Shown: positions 16,785 through 25,493 of the stretch, in pieces
How the letters are laid out: every line of letters begins with the position of its first letter
Position numbering within the stretch: position 1 is the stretch's first letter
Origin: Pseudomonadota bacterium
GTDB taxonomy: Bacteria; Pseudomonadota; Alphaproteobacteria; Rhizobiales; Xanthobacteraceae
Length of the DNA stretch: 62,722 bases
Reading direction: 5' to 3'
Assembly (NCBI GenBank): GCA_023404705.1
Contig: JAEYAU010000078.1
Location: 1 to 62,722 of the forward strand
The notes under the pieces: model-generated
The model's input: the letters and a program-made list of their open reading frames with translations, nothing else
Told to the model about the DNA's origin: nothing
The model's database searches: none
Position numbers and translations under genes: made by a program

Positions 16785-19349
16785 TCAGGCCGCCGCGACG
16801 CGCGCGAGGAACTGGTCGACGGCGCCTTGCAGGGTGCCGGCCTCGCTCGCCAGCGTATTGGAGGCCTGCAGGACCGAGGCGGCGGACTTGTTGGTCTCCT
16901 CGATCGCCTCGGTCACGGTGTTCATGTTGCCCGCGAGCTCGCGCGCGCCAGTGGCGGCCTCGTGCACATTGCGCGAGATCTCCTGGGTGGAGGCGCTCTG
17001 CTGCTCGACCGCGGCCGCGATCGTCGAGGTGAAGCTCGAGATCTCGCCCATCACGTCGGTGATCGAGCGGATCGCATCGACGGCCTGCGTGGTCGAGCCC
17101 TGGATCGCCATGATCTGCGCCGAGATCTCCTCGGTTGCCTTGGCGGTCTGGCTCGCCAATGTCTTCACCTCGGAGGCGACCACCGCGAAGCCCTTGCCGG
17201 CCTCGCCGGCGCGCGCGGCCTCGATGGTGGCGTTGAGCGCGAGCAGGTTCGTCTGCTCCGCGATGGCGCGAATGAGCTTCACGACATCGCCGATGCGGTT
17301 TGCGCCGCTCGAGAGCTGGCCGACGAGCTCGTCGGCGGAGCGTGCGATCGTGGTCGCCTTGACGACGACGCCATTCGCCTGGCCGGCCTTCTCACTGATC
17401 TCGCGAATGGAGGCGCCGAGCTCCTCGGTCGCGCCGGCGACGCTGCGCACGTTGGACGAGGTCTGCTCGGACGATGAGGACGCGGAGCGTGCATGCGCGT
17501 CGGCTTCGCCCGCAATGCCGGAGAGCATGCGCGCGGTCGTCTCCATGCGCTTGACGTTCTCGGTCACGGTGCCGATCACGGCCGTGACGGTGGCGCGGAA
17601 CTCGCCGATCATCTGATCGATGGCCGCGGCGCGCGCGGCCTGCGCCTCCTGCTCGCCGCGCTGCCGCGCGGCGAAGCTCTTGCGCTCGATCTCGCCGGCG
17701 CGGAACACCTCGAGCGAACGGGCCATCTCGCCGATCTCGTCGCGGTCGGCGGCGGCCGGCACCGACAGATCGGTCTCGCCCGAGGAGAGACGGCGCATGG
17801 CGTCGCCGATCGAGGTCAGGCGGCGCACGAGCCGGCGCTGCACGTAGAACACGCCGATCGCGATGGCGACGATCAGGCTCACCGCCGCCACCATGGTGAT
17901 GAGCGCGCGGTTGCGGCCGAGATCATCGACCAGCTCGGTGGCGCCGCGCTTCATGGCGCCCTCGGCGTCGCTGACCAGCACCGAGACCGCCTTGTCGAGG
18001 TCGCGCTGGATGGCGGCGTTCTGCTTGATGGTCTGCTCGGCGCGCGTCTCGGCGGCATGCTCGGCGGCGCGCAGCCGGAAGATGCTCTCGTCACCCTGGC
18101 CGAAGGCGAGCAGGTCGTCGATCGCCTTCTTGATCTCCTTGTCGGTGAGCGTGCGCGAGGCCTTGGCGAGCAGATCGGTCGAGGCCTTGAACTTGTCCTG
18201 CAACGGCACCAGGGCAGACGGGTCCCTTGCGACCGCGCCTTCGCTGAGCAGGCTCGTGACGAGATGCGACTGCGCCGCCACCTCGAGCGCCTGGCGCAAG
18301 CCGGTGATCTGGTTTGCGACCAGGTCCTTCACGGTCTTGCTGGAGCGCTTCACGGCCTCGTCGCTCTGCATCACGAGGTCGAAGTTGAGGTCGTCGACCA
18401 GCGTGACGAGCAGGATGGTGAGCCGCTCGTGAGCGCGGAACACGGCCTGCAGGCGCTTGTCGTCGCTCTCGTGGCTCGTCCGCTTGAAATCGGCGAGCTT
18501 GACGACGGCGGCGACCTGCTGACGCAGGTTGTCGAACTTGGCCTCCTTCGGCAGCTTGGCCATCAGCTTCTCGGCCCGGCGCGCGGAAGCCGTGAAGCGG
18601 TCCTCCAGCATGGTGAGCATGCCGGGCTGGGCGGTGAGCGCGCCGGCCGTGAGCAGACCCGTGACCAGGTTGGTCTCCGAGCCGATCTGAACGATCGCCT
18701 GCATCAGCTGCAGGCTCTCATTGACCAGCGCCTTGATGATGCGATCGCCGGTCTTGCCGACGTCCTCCGCCGAGGTGACGACATCGAAGTAGGAATCGTC
18801 GACGATCGGATTGACCTTGTCGCTGATCTTGGCGTGCGCCTTGTGCACGGCATCGACGCGCGCCTCGAGCTTGGTGGCGAGCGTGGTGCGGTCCGCGATC
18901 GCACCCTTGAGCTGATCGAGGTTCGCCGAAAGCTTGCGCGAGAGCTCCTCGACCGTGGTGAAGGCCGGGCTCTGGCCGCCGCTCGCGCGCACGCGGCCCA
19001 TGATGGTGTTGAGCGCCGCGCTCCGCTCGCCGATCAGGCTCGCGATGGCGCGCTGCTCGTCGGCCGTCTTGGCGCTGACGAAGCGCGCGGCCGCGGCCGC
19101 GATCTCACCCGAAGTGACCGAAAGGCGCAGCGCATCGGTCATCACCGGCACATCGTGGCCCGCCACGCGCTGGAAGCCGCGCTCGGTCTGCGAGAACGAC
19201 ATGATGGCGACGACGGCCGCGATCACGGTCATGACCGCGACGACGCCGAAGGCGATCTGCAGCTTGAGCTTGATGCCGAAGCGGGTGGAGGCCGCCGTGG
19301 CGGCGGGAGCGCCTGTGTTGGCTGGCGGCTGCTGGCGAAAGAGCTTCAT
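16785..19349 (-). CDS. Methyl-accepting chemotaxis protein
   Basis: This 854-residue chemoreceptor has a first helix at about residues 30-52, a very long periplasmic helical sensor domain (about 55-490) and a second helix (ALITMVAAVSLIVAIAIGVF). A HAMP domain follows (RRLTSIGDAMRRLSSGETDL), then the cytoplasmic signalling domain with the kinase-interaction hairpin AEQTNLLALNATIEAARAGE. No C-terminal CheR/CheB pentapeptide is visible (it ends FLARVAAA). The sensor domain is unusually large and lacks an obvious Cache or PAS fold. No che genes adjoin; CheZ is at 36820. Confidence 0.92.
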   Translation of the reverse strand: MKLFRQQPPANTGAPAATAASTRFGIKLKLQIAFGVVAVMTVIAAVVAIMSFSQTERGFQRVAGHDVPVMTDALRLSVTSGEIAAAAARFVSAKTADEQRAIASLIGERSAALNTIMGRVRASGGQSPAFTTVEELSRKLSANLDQLKGAIADRTTLATKLEARVDAVHKAHAKISDKVNPIVDDSYFDVVTSAEDVGKTGDRIIKALVNESLQLMQAIVQIGSETNLVTGLLTAGALTAQPGMLTMLEDRFTASARRAEKLMAKLPKEAKFDNLRQQVAAVVKLADFKRTSHESDDKRLQAVFRAHERLTILLVTLVDDLNFDLVMQSDEAVKRSSKTVKDLVANQITGLRQALEVAAQSHLVTSLLSEGAVARDPSALVPLQDKFKASTDLLAKASRTLTDKEIKKAIDDLLAFGQGDESIFRLRAAEHAAETRAEQTIKQNAAIQRDLDKAVSVLVSDAEGAMKRGATELVDDLGRNRALITMVAAVSLIVAIAIGVFYVQRRLVRRLTSIGDAMRRLSSGETDLSVPAAADRDEIGEMARSLEVFRAGEIERKSFAARQRGEQEAQAARAAAIDQMIGEFRATVTAVIGTVTENVKRMETTARMLSGIAGEADAHARSASSSSEQTSSNVRSVAGATEELGASIREISEKAGQANGVVVKATTIARSADELVGQLSSGANRIGDVVKLIRAIAEQTNLLALNATIEAARAGEAGKGFAVVASEVKTLASQTAKATEEISAQIMAIQGSTTQAVDAIRSITDVMGEISSFTSTIAAAVEQQSASTQEISRNVHEAATGARELAGNMNTVTEAIEETNKSAASVLQASNTLASEAGTLQGAVDQFLARVAAA

Positions 19350-19435
19350 CGGTCAGGGGTCCCCGGTGCGGCGCGAAATGCCGTCTCTGCGTCGAGACGC
19401 CGGGCCGTCGACCGGCCCGGCGCATTTCGAAAGCA

Positions 19436-20614
19436 TCAGTTGCTCGAGACCTTGGGCAGCTTGTCGACGGTCTTGAAGGTGCCGTCCGCCTGCACCACGG
19501 TCATGAACACCTGGTCGAGGCCCTGATTGTCCTCGGGACCGAAGGTCATCGGCAGGCCGCCGATGTCGAACTTGCCGGTCTCGCGGATCACCTTGAGCAG
19601 AGCCTCGCGCGTCGGCTCGGCGCCGGCCTTGTCGAGCGCCGCGATGGCGAGGCGGCCGACCAGATAGCCTTCGAGCGAGACGAATTCCGGCTCGGCCTTC
19701 GGGTCACGGGCCTTGATCGCCGCGTGATAGTCGGCGACGACCTGCAGCGAGGCATCCCACGGGAACGGCACGACCTGGCTCACCACCACGTCCTTGCCGT
19801 CCGGTCCGAGCTCCTTCGCCAGCGCCGAAGCGCCAACAAAGGAGATGTTCACGAACACCGGGTTGAAGTCGATCTTGCGCGCGAGCTTGATGAACTCGGC
19901 GCTCGGCTTGTAGGCGCCGACCATGACGACCGCCTGCGGCTCGGCGCGCTTGAGGGTGAGCAGCGCGGATTTCACCGCGACGGTGTTGCGCTCGTAGGTG
20001 CCCTCGGCGGCGATCTCCATGCCGCGCTTGGTCATCGCCTTCTTGAAGCCATCGAGGCCGGCGCGGCCGTAGGCGTCGTCCTGATAGAAGATCGCGATCT
20101 TCTTGATGCCGAGATCCTCGGTGAGGTGCTTCACCCAGGCTTCGGTCTCGGCGTCGTAGCTGGCGCGAATATTGACGACGTTGTCGCGCTTGGGATCGCG
20201 CAGGAAGCCGGCGCCCGTGAACGGGCCGATGAACGGCACCTTCGCGCTCTGGGCGATCGGCTGCGCGGCCGCGGAGGTCGGCGTGCCGACCGGACCGATG
20301 AGGGCGAAGACCTTCTCTTCCTCGATCAGCTTCTTGGTCATCGCGATGGCGCGATCCGGCTCGTAGCCGTCATCCATGCTGACGAGCTGGAGCTTGCGTC
20401 CGTGAACGCCGCCCTTGCGGTTGATCTCTTCGAACGCGGCCTGAATGCCGTCGCGCATGCCGGTGCCGAGCGCCGCCGCCGGCCCGCCGAGCACGGCGGC
20501 CTGACCGAACACGACCGTGTCGCTCGTGACGCCGTCCTCGGCGAGTGCCGGAACGATCGTGAGCGTGCACAAGGTCGCAGCGGCCGCGAGGCCGACCCAA
20601 GTCTTGCTCTTCAT
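19436..20614 (-). CDS. Branched-chain-type ABC substrate-binding protein (LivJ-like)
   Basis: This 392-residue periplasmic binding protein has a Sec signal peptide (hydrophobic core, cleavage after ALA-E) and the type I fold of Leu/Ile/Val-binding proteins: VVFGQAAVLGGPAAALG, GVHGRKLQLVSMDDGYEPDRA, and IGPVGTPTSAAAQPIA. No permease or ATPase genes adjoin, so it is an orphan binding protein. It may feed a distant transporter or signal to the chemoreceptor just downstream (gap 86 bp), which is inference. RBS GGGGG lies upstream of ATG 20614. Confidence 0.9.
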   Translation of the reverse strand: MKSKTWVGLAAAATLCTLTIVPALAEDGVTSDTVVFGQAAVLGGPAAALGTGMRDGIQAAFEEINRKGGVHGRKLQLVSMDDGYEPDRAIAMTKKLIEEEKVFALIGPVGTPTSAAAQPIAQSAKVPFIGPFTGAGFLRDPKRDNVVNIRASYDAETEAWVKHLTEDLGIKKIAIFYQDDAYGRAGLDGFKKAMTKRGMEIAAEGTYERNTVAVKSALLTLKRAEPQAVVMVGAYKPSAEFIKLARKIDFNPVFVNISFVGASALAKELGPDGKDVVVSQVVPFPWDASLQVVADYHAAIKARDPKAEPEFVSLEGYLVGRLAIAALDKAGAEPTREALLKVIRETGKFDIGGLPMTFGPEDNQGLDQVFMTVVQADGTFKTVDKLPKVSSN

Positions 20615-21018
20615 GCATTTCCCCCTGGTAGGACGAGAGTTCGCCGACCTCACAAAATGGTGATGGCAAGTAAAGATTGGATTAATTCTCAATAACCAAG
20701 CAATCGCATAAGTGTTTTATTGCAAGCGCGAGGCGTTAATATTTCGTTTCTTCTGCTTTTTCTAAAGTAAATTAGCAGAACATAGCCATGAGCATTACCG
20801 ATAAATCTGCAATGATCTGATAGTCTAGAGGCGCCTATGCGGGATCAAACCGAGACGGATTCGAGGCATTCCGTCGGGTTTCGTTCTTCGAAATCACGCC
20901 AAATCTGCAACTCCACTATGTACAAAGTTCACAGGCCGTGTCCGGCGGCTGCATTCGTCCAGCCTTGCTGCTGCGACATCGTTGCGTTACCACCCGCCAC
21001 CCACCGGAGCCCCTGCCC
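20615..21018. other. 404-bp AT-rich divergent intergenic region
   Basis: It separates the binding-protein gene (minus) from hisS (plus) and is clearly richer in A+T than its surroundings, especially 20640-20840. An inverted repeat TTCTGCT (20751-20757) / AGCAGAA (20774-20780) with a 16-base centre is a possible operator. No gene or known riboswitch is recognised. Confidence 0.45.
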
Positions 21019-22515
21019 TTGTCCAGCGACGCCAAACCCAACCTCCTGAAGGCGCGGTTGCCGCGCGGGCTCGCGGATCGCGGCCCGGCCGAGATCGCGG
21101 CGAGCCGGCAGATGCTGGAGACAATCCGGGAGGTCTACGAGCGCTACGGCTTCGAGGCCGTGGAGACGCCCGCGATCGAATACACGGACGCGCTCGGCAA
21201 GTTTCTGCCCGACCAGGACCGGCCGAACGAGGGCGTGTTCTCGTTCCAGGACGACGACGAGCAGTGGCTGAGCCTGCGCTACGACCTGACGGCGCCGCTG
21301 GCGCGCTTCGTCGCCGAGAATTTCGACGCGTTGCCCAAACCTTATCGCAGCTACCGGGTCGGCTGGGTGTTCCGCAACGAGAAGCCGGGCCCGGGCCGCT
21401 TCCGCCAGTTCATGCAGTTCGACGCCGACACGGTCGGCTCGTCCTCGCCGGCGGCGGATGCCGAGATCTGCATGATGGCGGCCGACACCATGGAAGCGCT
21501 CGGCATTCCGCGCGGCTCTTATGTGGTGAAAATCAACAATCGCAAGGTGCTCGACGGCGTGCTCGAGTCGATCGACCTCGGCGGCGATGCCAATGCGGGC
21601 AAGCGGCTCACGGTACTGCGCGCAATCGACAAGCTCGACCGGCTCGGCCCCGAGGGCGTGCGGCTGCTGCTCGGCGAAGGGCGCAAGGACGAGAGCGGCG
21701 ACTACACGAAGGGCGCGGGACTCTCGCCGGCGCAAGCCGATATCGTGATGGCGCTGTTCGAGACGAGGATCGGCGACGATACGCAGACGCTCCGCTCCAT
21801 TCGCGGCGGCGATGATGCGCCGGCGACGCGCCAGGCGGGCGCCGACGAACTCGCGGCGATCTCGGAAATCATGAAAGCGGCGGGCTATGCCGAGGATCGC
21901 ATCCGCATCGATCCTTCGGTGGTGCGCGGGCTCGAATATTACACGGGGCCCGTCTACGAGGTGGAGCTCACCTTCGAGATCAAGGACGAGGATGGACGGC
22001 CGGTACGCTTCGGCTCGGTCGCGGGGGGCGGGCGCTATGACGGGCTGGTCGGCCGCTTCCGCGGCGACGACGTGCCGGCGACCGGCTTCTCGATCGGCGT
22101 GTCGCGGCTGATGGCGGCGCTCACGCATCTGGGCAAGGTCGAAGGCAAGGCCGAGAGCGGACCGGTCGTGGTCACGGTGTTCGACAAGGACCGGCTCGCC
22201 GATTACCAGCGCATGGCGAGCGCGTTGCGCGCCGCCGGCATCCGCGCGGAGCTCTATCTCGGCACCGGCAAGTTCGGCGCGCAGATGAAATATGCAGACA
22301 AACGCGCGGCGCCTTGCGTCGTGATCCAGGGCTCGGACGAGAAGGCGCGCGGCGAAGTGCAGATCAAGGACCTGGTGCTCGGCGCCGAGATCGCCGGTCT
22401 CTCGAAGGACCGCGACGACTACAAGGCGAAGCAGGCCGAAGCGCAGTTCGCCGTGGCGGAGGCACGGCTGGTCGAAGCCGTGCGCGACGTGCTGGCGCGG
22501 CGGAATAAGCGATAG
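21019..22515 (+). CDS. hisS: Histidyl-tRNA synthetase
   Basis: This 498-residue class II synthetase charges tRNA-His. It has motif 2 (YRVGWVFRNEKPGPGRFRQF), the histidine-specific motifs ARFVAEN and GLEYYTGPVYE, motif 3 (GFSIGVSRLMAAL) and an anticodon-binding domain near the C-terminus (VVVTVFD ... AELYLGTGKFGAQMKYADK). The likely start is TTG 21019, preceded by CGGAG; the frame stays open to GTG 20938. In related genomes hisS is commonly followed by hisZ and hisG, but here they are 4.4 kb apart. Confidence 0.93.
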   Translation: MSSDAKPNLLKARLPRGLADRGPAEIAASRQMLETIREVYERYGFEAVETPAIEYTDALGKFLPDQDRPNEGVFSFQDDDEQWLSLRYDLTAPLARFVAENFDALPKPYRSYRVGWVFRNEKPGPGRFRQFMQFDADTVGSSSPAADAEICMMAADTMEALGIPRGSYVVKINNRKVLDGVLESIDLGGDANAGKRLTVLRAIDKLDRLGPEGVRLLLGEGRKDESGDYTKGAGLSPAQADIVMALFETRIGDDTQTLRSIRGGDDAPATRQAGADELAAISEIMKAAGYAEDRIRIDPSVVRGLEYYTGPVYEVELTFEIKDEDGRPVRFGSVAGGGRYDGLVGRFRGDDVPATGFSIGVSRLMAALTHLGKVEGKAESGPVVVTVFDKDRLADYQRMASALRAAGIRAELYLGTGKFGAQMKYADKRAAPCVVIQGSDEKARGEVQIKDLVLGAEIAGLSKDRDDYKAKQAEAQFAVAEARLVEAVRDVLARRNKR

Positions 22516-22517
22516 CC

Positions 22518-23009
22518 GTGGCGCGGGCGACGCTCACCATCCGGGTGTTGCTCGGACTCGCGATCGCCCTCGCTTATGTCATACCGTCATCCGCCCAGAT
22601 GGGTCGCCCCGAACCGTTCACGACACCGATCAAGCAAGAGTGGCGCTTGCCCTTCTACAAGTTTCTTAGGTCTCTCGGCGAAACTGACCCCAACCCCATT
22701 ATTGAGCGGACGACGGGATTCGAGATTGGCCAATACTGGCAGAAGGGCGCGGTGCTGCTGCGCATCGACGATTCGAAGCGCTGCTTCAAGGACGTGTGCT
22801 TTACGGTGATTGGGCGCATTATCGGCGAAAGATTCGTCGCCAATGCGATGTTCCTTGCCGGAAATAAGATTACGGTTGCAGATTATTTTGAGCAGGTCTT
22901 CGGAATGCAGACTCGCGCCATCTTTCTGGTAAGCGAATGGGGGACCGTCAAACTGTTTGAGACACCCGAAGGATGGCTCGTCGCCAGCAGTCCCCAAACG
23001 ATTCCCTAG
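22518..23009 (+). CDS. Hypothetical secreted protein
   Basis: This 163-residue protein has a signal peptide (hydrophobic residues about 8-25, cleavage near SSA-Q). The mature part has the segment RLPFYKFLRSLGETDPNPI and a pair of Cys (KRCFKDVCF) that could form a disulfide. No family is recognised. GTG start 22518 lies 2 bp after the hisS stop, so it is probably cotranscribed. Its codon use is visibly less GC-rich than that of its neighbours, suggesting an acquired or fast-evolving gene. Confidence 0.7.
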   Translation: MARATLTIRVLLGLAIALAYVIPSSAQMGRPEPFTTPIKQEWRLPFYKFLRSLGETDPNPIIERTTGFEIGQYWQKGAVLLRIDDSKRCFKDVCFTVIGRIIGERFVANAMFLAGNKITVADYFEQVFGMQTRAIFLVSEWGTVKLFETPEGWLVASSPQTIP

Positions 23010-23131
23010 ACCGTCCCCGGACCTGTTGCCTCAGCGGGGCGGATGTGACCACAATTTTCCCCATGGATGCCGCAGGGGCGGAGCTCGCGCGATCTTGCGC
23101 CAACGCACGAGCGATTCAGAGGGAGATCACG

Positions 23132-23887
23132 ATGATGTTCAAGCGTGTCGTATTGGCCGCCGCGGCGGTGTTGGCTCTCGCGGTGCCGGCTTCGGCGCAG
23201 CAGACACTCCGGGTCGGCTCGACGCCGACCGGCACCCCGTTCACCTTCCTCGACACCAAGACCAACACGATCCAGGGCCTGATGGTCGATCTCATCACGG
23301 AGATCGGCAAGGACGCCGGCTTCCAGGTGCAGATCGAGCCGATGCAGTTCTCGACCCTGATCGCCGCGCTCACCTCGAACAAGATCGACATCATCTCGGC
23401 CGCGATGTTCATCACGCCGCCGCGCAAGGAGGTGATCGACTTCTCGGAGCCGGTCTACACCTATGGCGAAGGCCTGTTGGTGCCGAAGAGCGACAAGAAG
23501 GACTACGTGAAGCTCGAGGAGCTCAAGGGCGAGGTGGTCGGCGCGCAGGTCGGCACGGCCTTCGTCGACGCGCTGAAGAAGACCGGGCTGTTCAGCGAGG
23601 TGAAGGTCTACGACACGCTGCCCGACGTCCTGCGCGACGTGAATGCCGGGCGGATCAAGGCCGGCTTCGCCGACTATCCGATCATCGCCTACAATCTCAA
23701 AGAGGGCCGCTTCCCGGACTCGCGGCTGGTCGAATCCTACAAGCCCACCATCGTCGGCTCGGTCGGCATCGGCGTGCGCAAGGCCGACCAGGAGCTCTTG
23801 AAGAAGATCAACGTCTCGCTCGACAAGCTGAAGAAGAACGGCACCGTCGACAAGATCCTCGCCAAGTGGGGACTGAAGGGCGCGTAA
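23132..23887 (+). CDS. Polar amino-acid ABC transporter substrate-binding protein
   Basis: This 251-residue SBP_bac_3 (type II) binding protein has a signal peptide cleaved near ASA-Q. Family motifs are LRVGSTPTGTPFTFLD, GLMVDLITEIGKD, and the anchor KIDIISAAMFITPPRKEVIDFSEP. It delivers an amino acid to the permease and ATPase encoded downstream. RBS GGGAG lies about 8 bases before ATG 23132. A 154-bp palindromic repeat separates it from the permease gene. Confidence 0.9.
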   Translation: MMFKRVVLAAAAVLALAVPASAQQTLRVGSTPTGTPFTFLDTKTNTIQGLMVDLITEIGKDAGFQVQIEPMQFSTLIAALTSNKIDIISAAMFITPPRKEVIDFSEPVYTYGEGLLVPKSDKKDYVKLEELKGEVVGAQVGTAFVDALKKTGLFSEVKVYDTLPDVLRDVNAGRIKAGFADYPIIAYNLKEGRFPDSRLVESYKPTIVGSVGIGVRKADQELLKKINVSLDKLKKNGTVDKILAKWGLKGA

Positions 23888-23926
23888 GCCTCCTTCAGCT
23901 GGCCAGCCGCGATGGACCACATCAGA

Positions 23927-24080
23927 CCCGTCACCCTGAGGTGCTCGCGCGCTAGCGCGAGCCTCGAAGGGCGACGGCCGGTGAGTCGCAGCATACTCGT
24001 TGCACGGCCCGGGCCGTTCATCCTTCGCGGCTCGGGCTCATCGCATGCGCGATGAGCCCTCGCACCTCAGGATGACGGGA
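23927..24080. repeat. Composite palindromic repeat (CGTCAYCCTGAGGTGC type)
   Basis: CGTCACCCTGAGGTGC at the left edge is inverted as CGCACCTCAGGATGACGGG at the right edge. Inside are two strong hairpins: GCTCGCGC/GCGCGAGC (23943-23962) and GGGCTCATCGC/GCGATGAGCCC (24034-24059). The type resembles REP/BIME elements known in rhizobia. It lies between the binding-protein and permease genes. Confidence 0.85.
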
Positions 24081-24106
24081 TTGGTGCTGCGGCTAGGGAG
24101 CGTCTG

Positions 24107-24760
24107 ATGCAAAGCTTCCTGCGCGACGCCGCTGAGTTCCTGCCCATCCTGTTGCAGGGTGTCGCGCTCACCATCACGGTGACCATCGGCTCGCTGCTGC
24201 TCTCGACCGTGCTCGGGCTCGTCTGGGCGCTGATGCGGGTCTCGGGTGTCGGGCCGCTGTCCAAGATCAGCGCGGGCGTGGTCAACCTGATCCGCGGCAT
24301 TCCGATCATCGTGCTCTTGTTCTATCTCTACTTCGTGATGCCAGATCTCGGCATCGCGCTCACGGCGCTGCAGGCCGCGATCCTCGGGCTCGGCATCGCC
24401 TACTCGGCCTACCAGGCCGAGAACTTCCGCGCCGGCATCGAGGCGATCGACCGCGGGCAGATCGAGGCCGCGCAGACGATCGGCATGGGCTGGTGGCTCA
24501 CCATGCGGCGCGTGGTGCTGCCGCAGGCCGTGCGCATCGTGCTGCCGCCCTACGGCAACATCATGATCATGATGCTGAAGGACTCCTCGCAGGCCTCCAC
24601 CATCACGGTCGCGGAGCTCGCGCTGCAGGGCAAGCTGATCGCGTCGTCGACCTTCAAGAACACCAGCGTGTTCACGCTGGTCGCGCTGATGTATCTCACC
24701 ATGAGCATCCCGCTCATCCTGCTGGTGCGCCACTTCGAGAAGCGGGCGAGCCGGCGATGA
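24107..24760 (+). CDS. Amino-acid ABC transporter permease
   Basis: This 217-residue inner-membrane permease of the His/Glu/Gln family has about five helices and the EAA-type ATPase contact loop (EAAQTIGMGWWLTMRRVVLPQ). Residues IRGIPIIVLLFYLYF are also typical. The stop overlaps the start of the ATPase (ATGA). Only one permease is present, so it would work as a homodimer. Confidence 0.92.
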   Translation: MQSFLRDAAEFLPILLQGVALTITVTIGSLLLSTVLGLVWALMRVSGVGPLSKISAGVVNLIRGIPIIVLLFYLYFVMPDLGIALTALQAAILGLGIAYSAYQAENFRAGIEAIDRGQIEAAQTIGMGWWLTMRRVVLPQAVRIVLPPYGNIMIMMLKDSSQASTITVAELALQGKLIASSTFKNTSVFTLVALMYLTMSIPLILLVRHFEKRASRR

Positions 24761-25488
24761 TCGAGCTCAATGACGTGCGCAAGAGCTTCGGCAGCCACGA
24801 GGTGCTGAAGGGCATCTCGGCTTCGGTGCAGAAGGGCGAGGTGGTCTGCATCATCGGACCGTCGGGCTCCGGCAAGTCGACGATCCTGCGCTGCATCAAC
24901 GGGCTCGAGAGCTACGAGGCCGGCGACATCCGGGTGGAAGGCCTGCGCGTCGACCGCAATGCGGCGAGCATCACGGCAATCCGCACGCGCGTCTCGATGG
25001 TGTTCCAGCGCTTCAACCTGTTTCCGCACCGGACCGCGCTCGAGAACGTCATCGAGGGACCGATCTATGTGAAGAAGGAGCCGCGCGAGGCCGCGATCGC
25101 GCGCGGGCATGCGCTGCTCGCGCAGGTCGGTCTCGCCGAGAAAGCGCATGCCCATCCGGGGCAGCTCTCGGGCGGGCAGCAGCAGCGCGTCGCGATCGCG
25201 CGCGCGCTCGCGATGCAGCCGCATGCGATCGTGTTCGACGAGCCGACCTCGGCGCTCGACCCGGAGCTCGTCGGCGAGGTGCTGAGCGTGATGCGCAAGC
25301 TCGCGCAGGACGGCATGACGATGGTGGTGGTCACCCACGAGATGGGATTCGCCAAAGACGTGGCGGACCGCGTGCTGTTCCTCGACGGCGGCGTTATCGT
25401 CGAGCAAGGACCGGCGAAATCCGTGCTCAACCAGCCGCAGCATGCTCGCACGCAGGATTTCCTGCGCCGCGTGCTGCATCCGTTGTGA
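24757..25488 (+). CDS. Amino-acid ABC transporter ATP-binding protein
   Basis: This 243-residue ATPase of the GlnQ/HisP class has Walker A GPSGSGKST, Q-loop FQRFNLFPH, signature LSGGQQQRVAIARALAM, Walker B IVFDEPTSALDP and the H-loop VVVTHEM. With the permease and binding protein it completes a polar amino-acid importer. A GTG at 25485 overlaps its stop and may begin the following oxidoreductase. Confidence 0.93.
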   Translation: MIELNDVRKSFGSHEVLKGISASVQKGEVVCIIGPSGSGKSTILRCINGLESYEAGDIRVEGLRVDRNAASITAIRTRVSMVFQRFNLFPHRTALENVIEGPIYVKKEPREAAIARGHALLAQVGLAEKAHAHPGQLSGGQQQRVAIARALAMQPHAIVFDEPTSALDPELVGEVLSVMRKLAQDGMTMVVVTHEMGFAKDVADRVLFLDGGVIVEQGPAKSVLNQPQHARTQDFLRRVLHPL

Positions 25489-25493
25489 GCGCC

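Noticed and set aside
17493..19526. A 677-codon plus-strand open frame opposite the chemoreceptor
   Set aside because: It lies fully antisense to a recognised MCP gene, has composition typical of an antisense frame in GC-rich DNA (rich in Arg, Ala, Asp, Leu) and no domain.
21019..22515. A start at GTG 20938 for hisS
   Set aside because: It would add a 27-residue Cys/Arg/Pro-rich N-terminus unlike HisS; TTG 21019 with CGGAG upstream gives a normal start.
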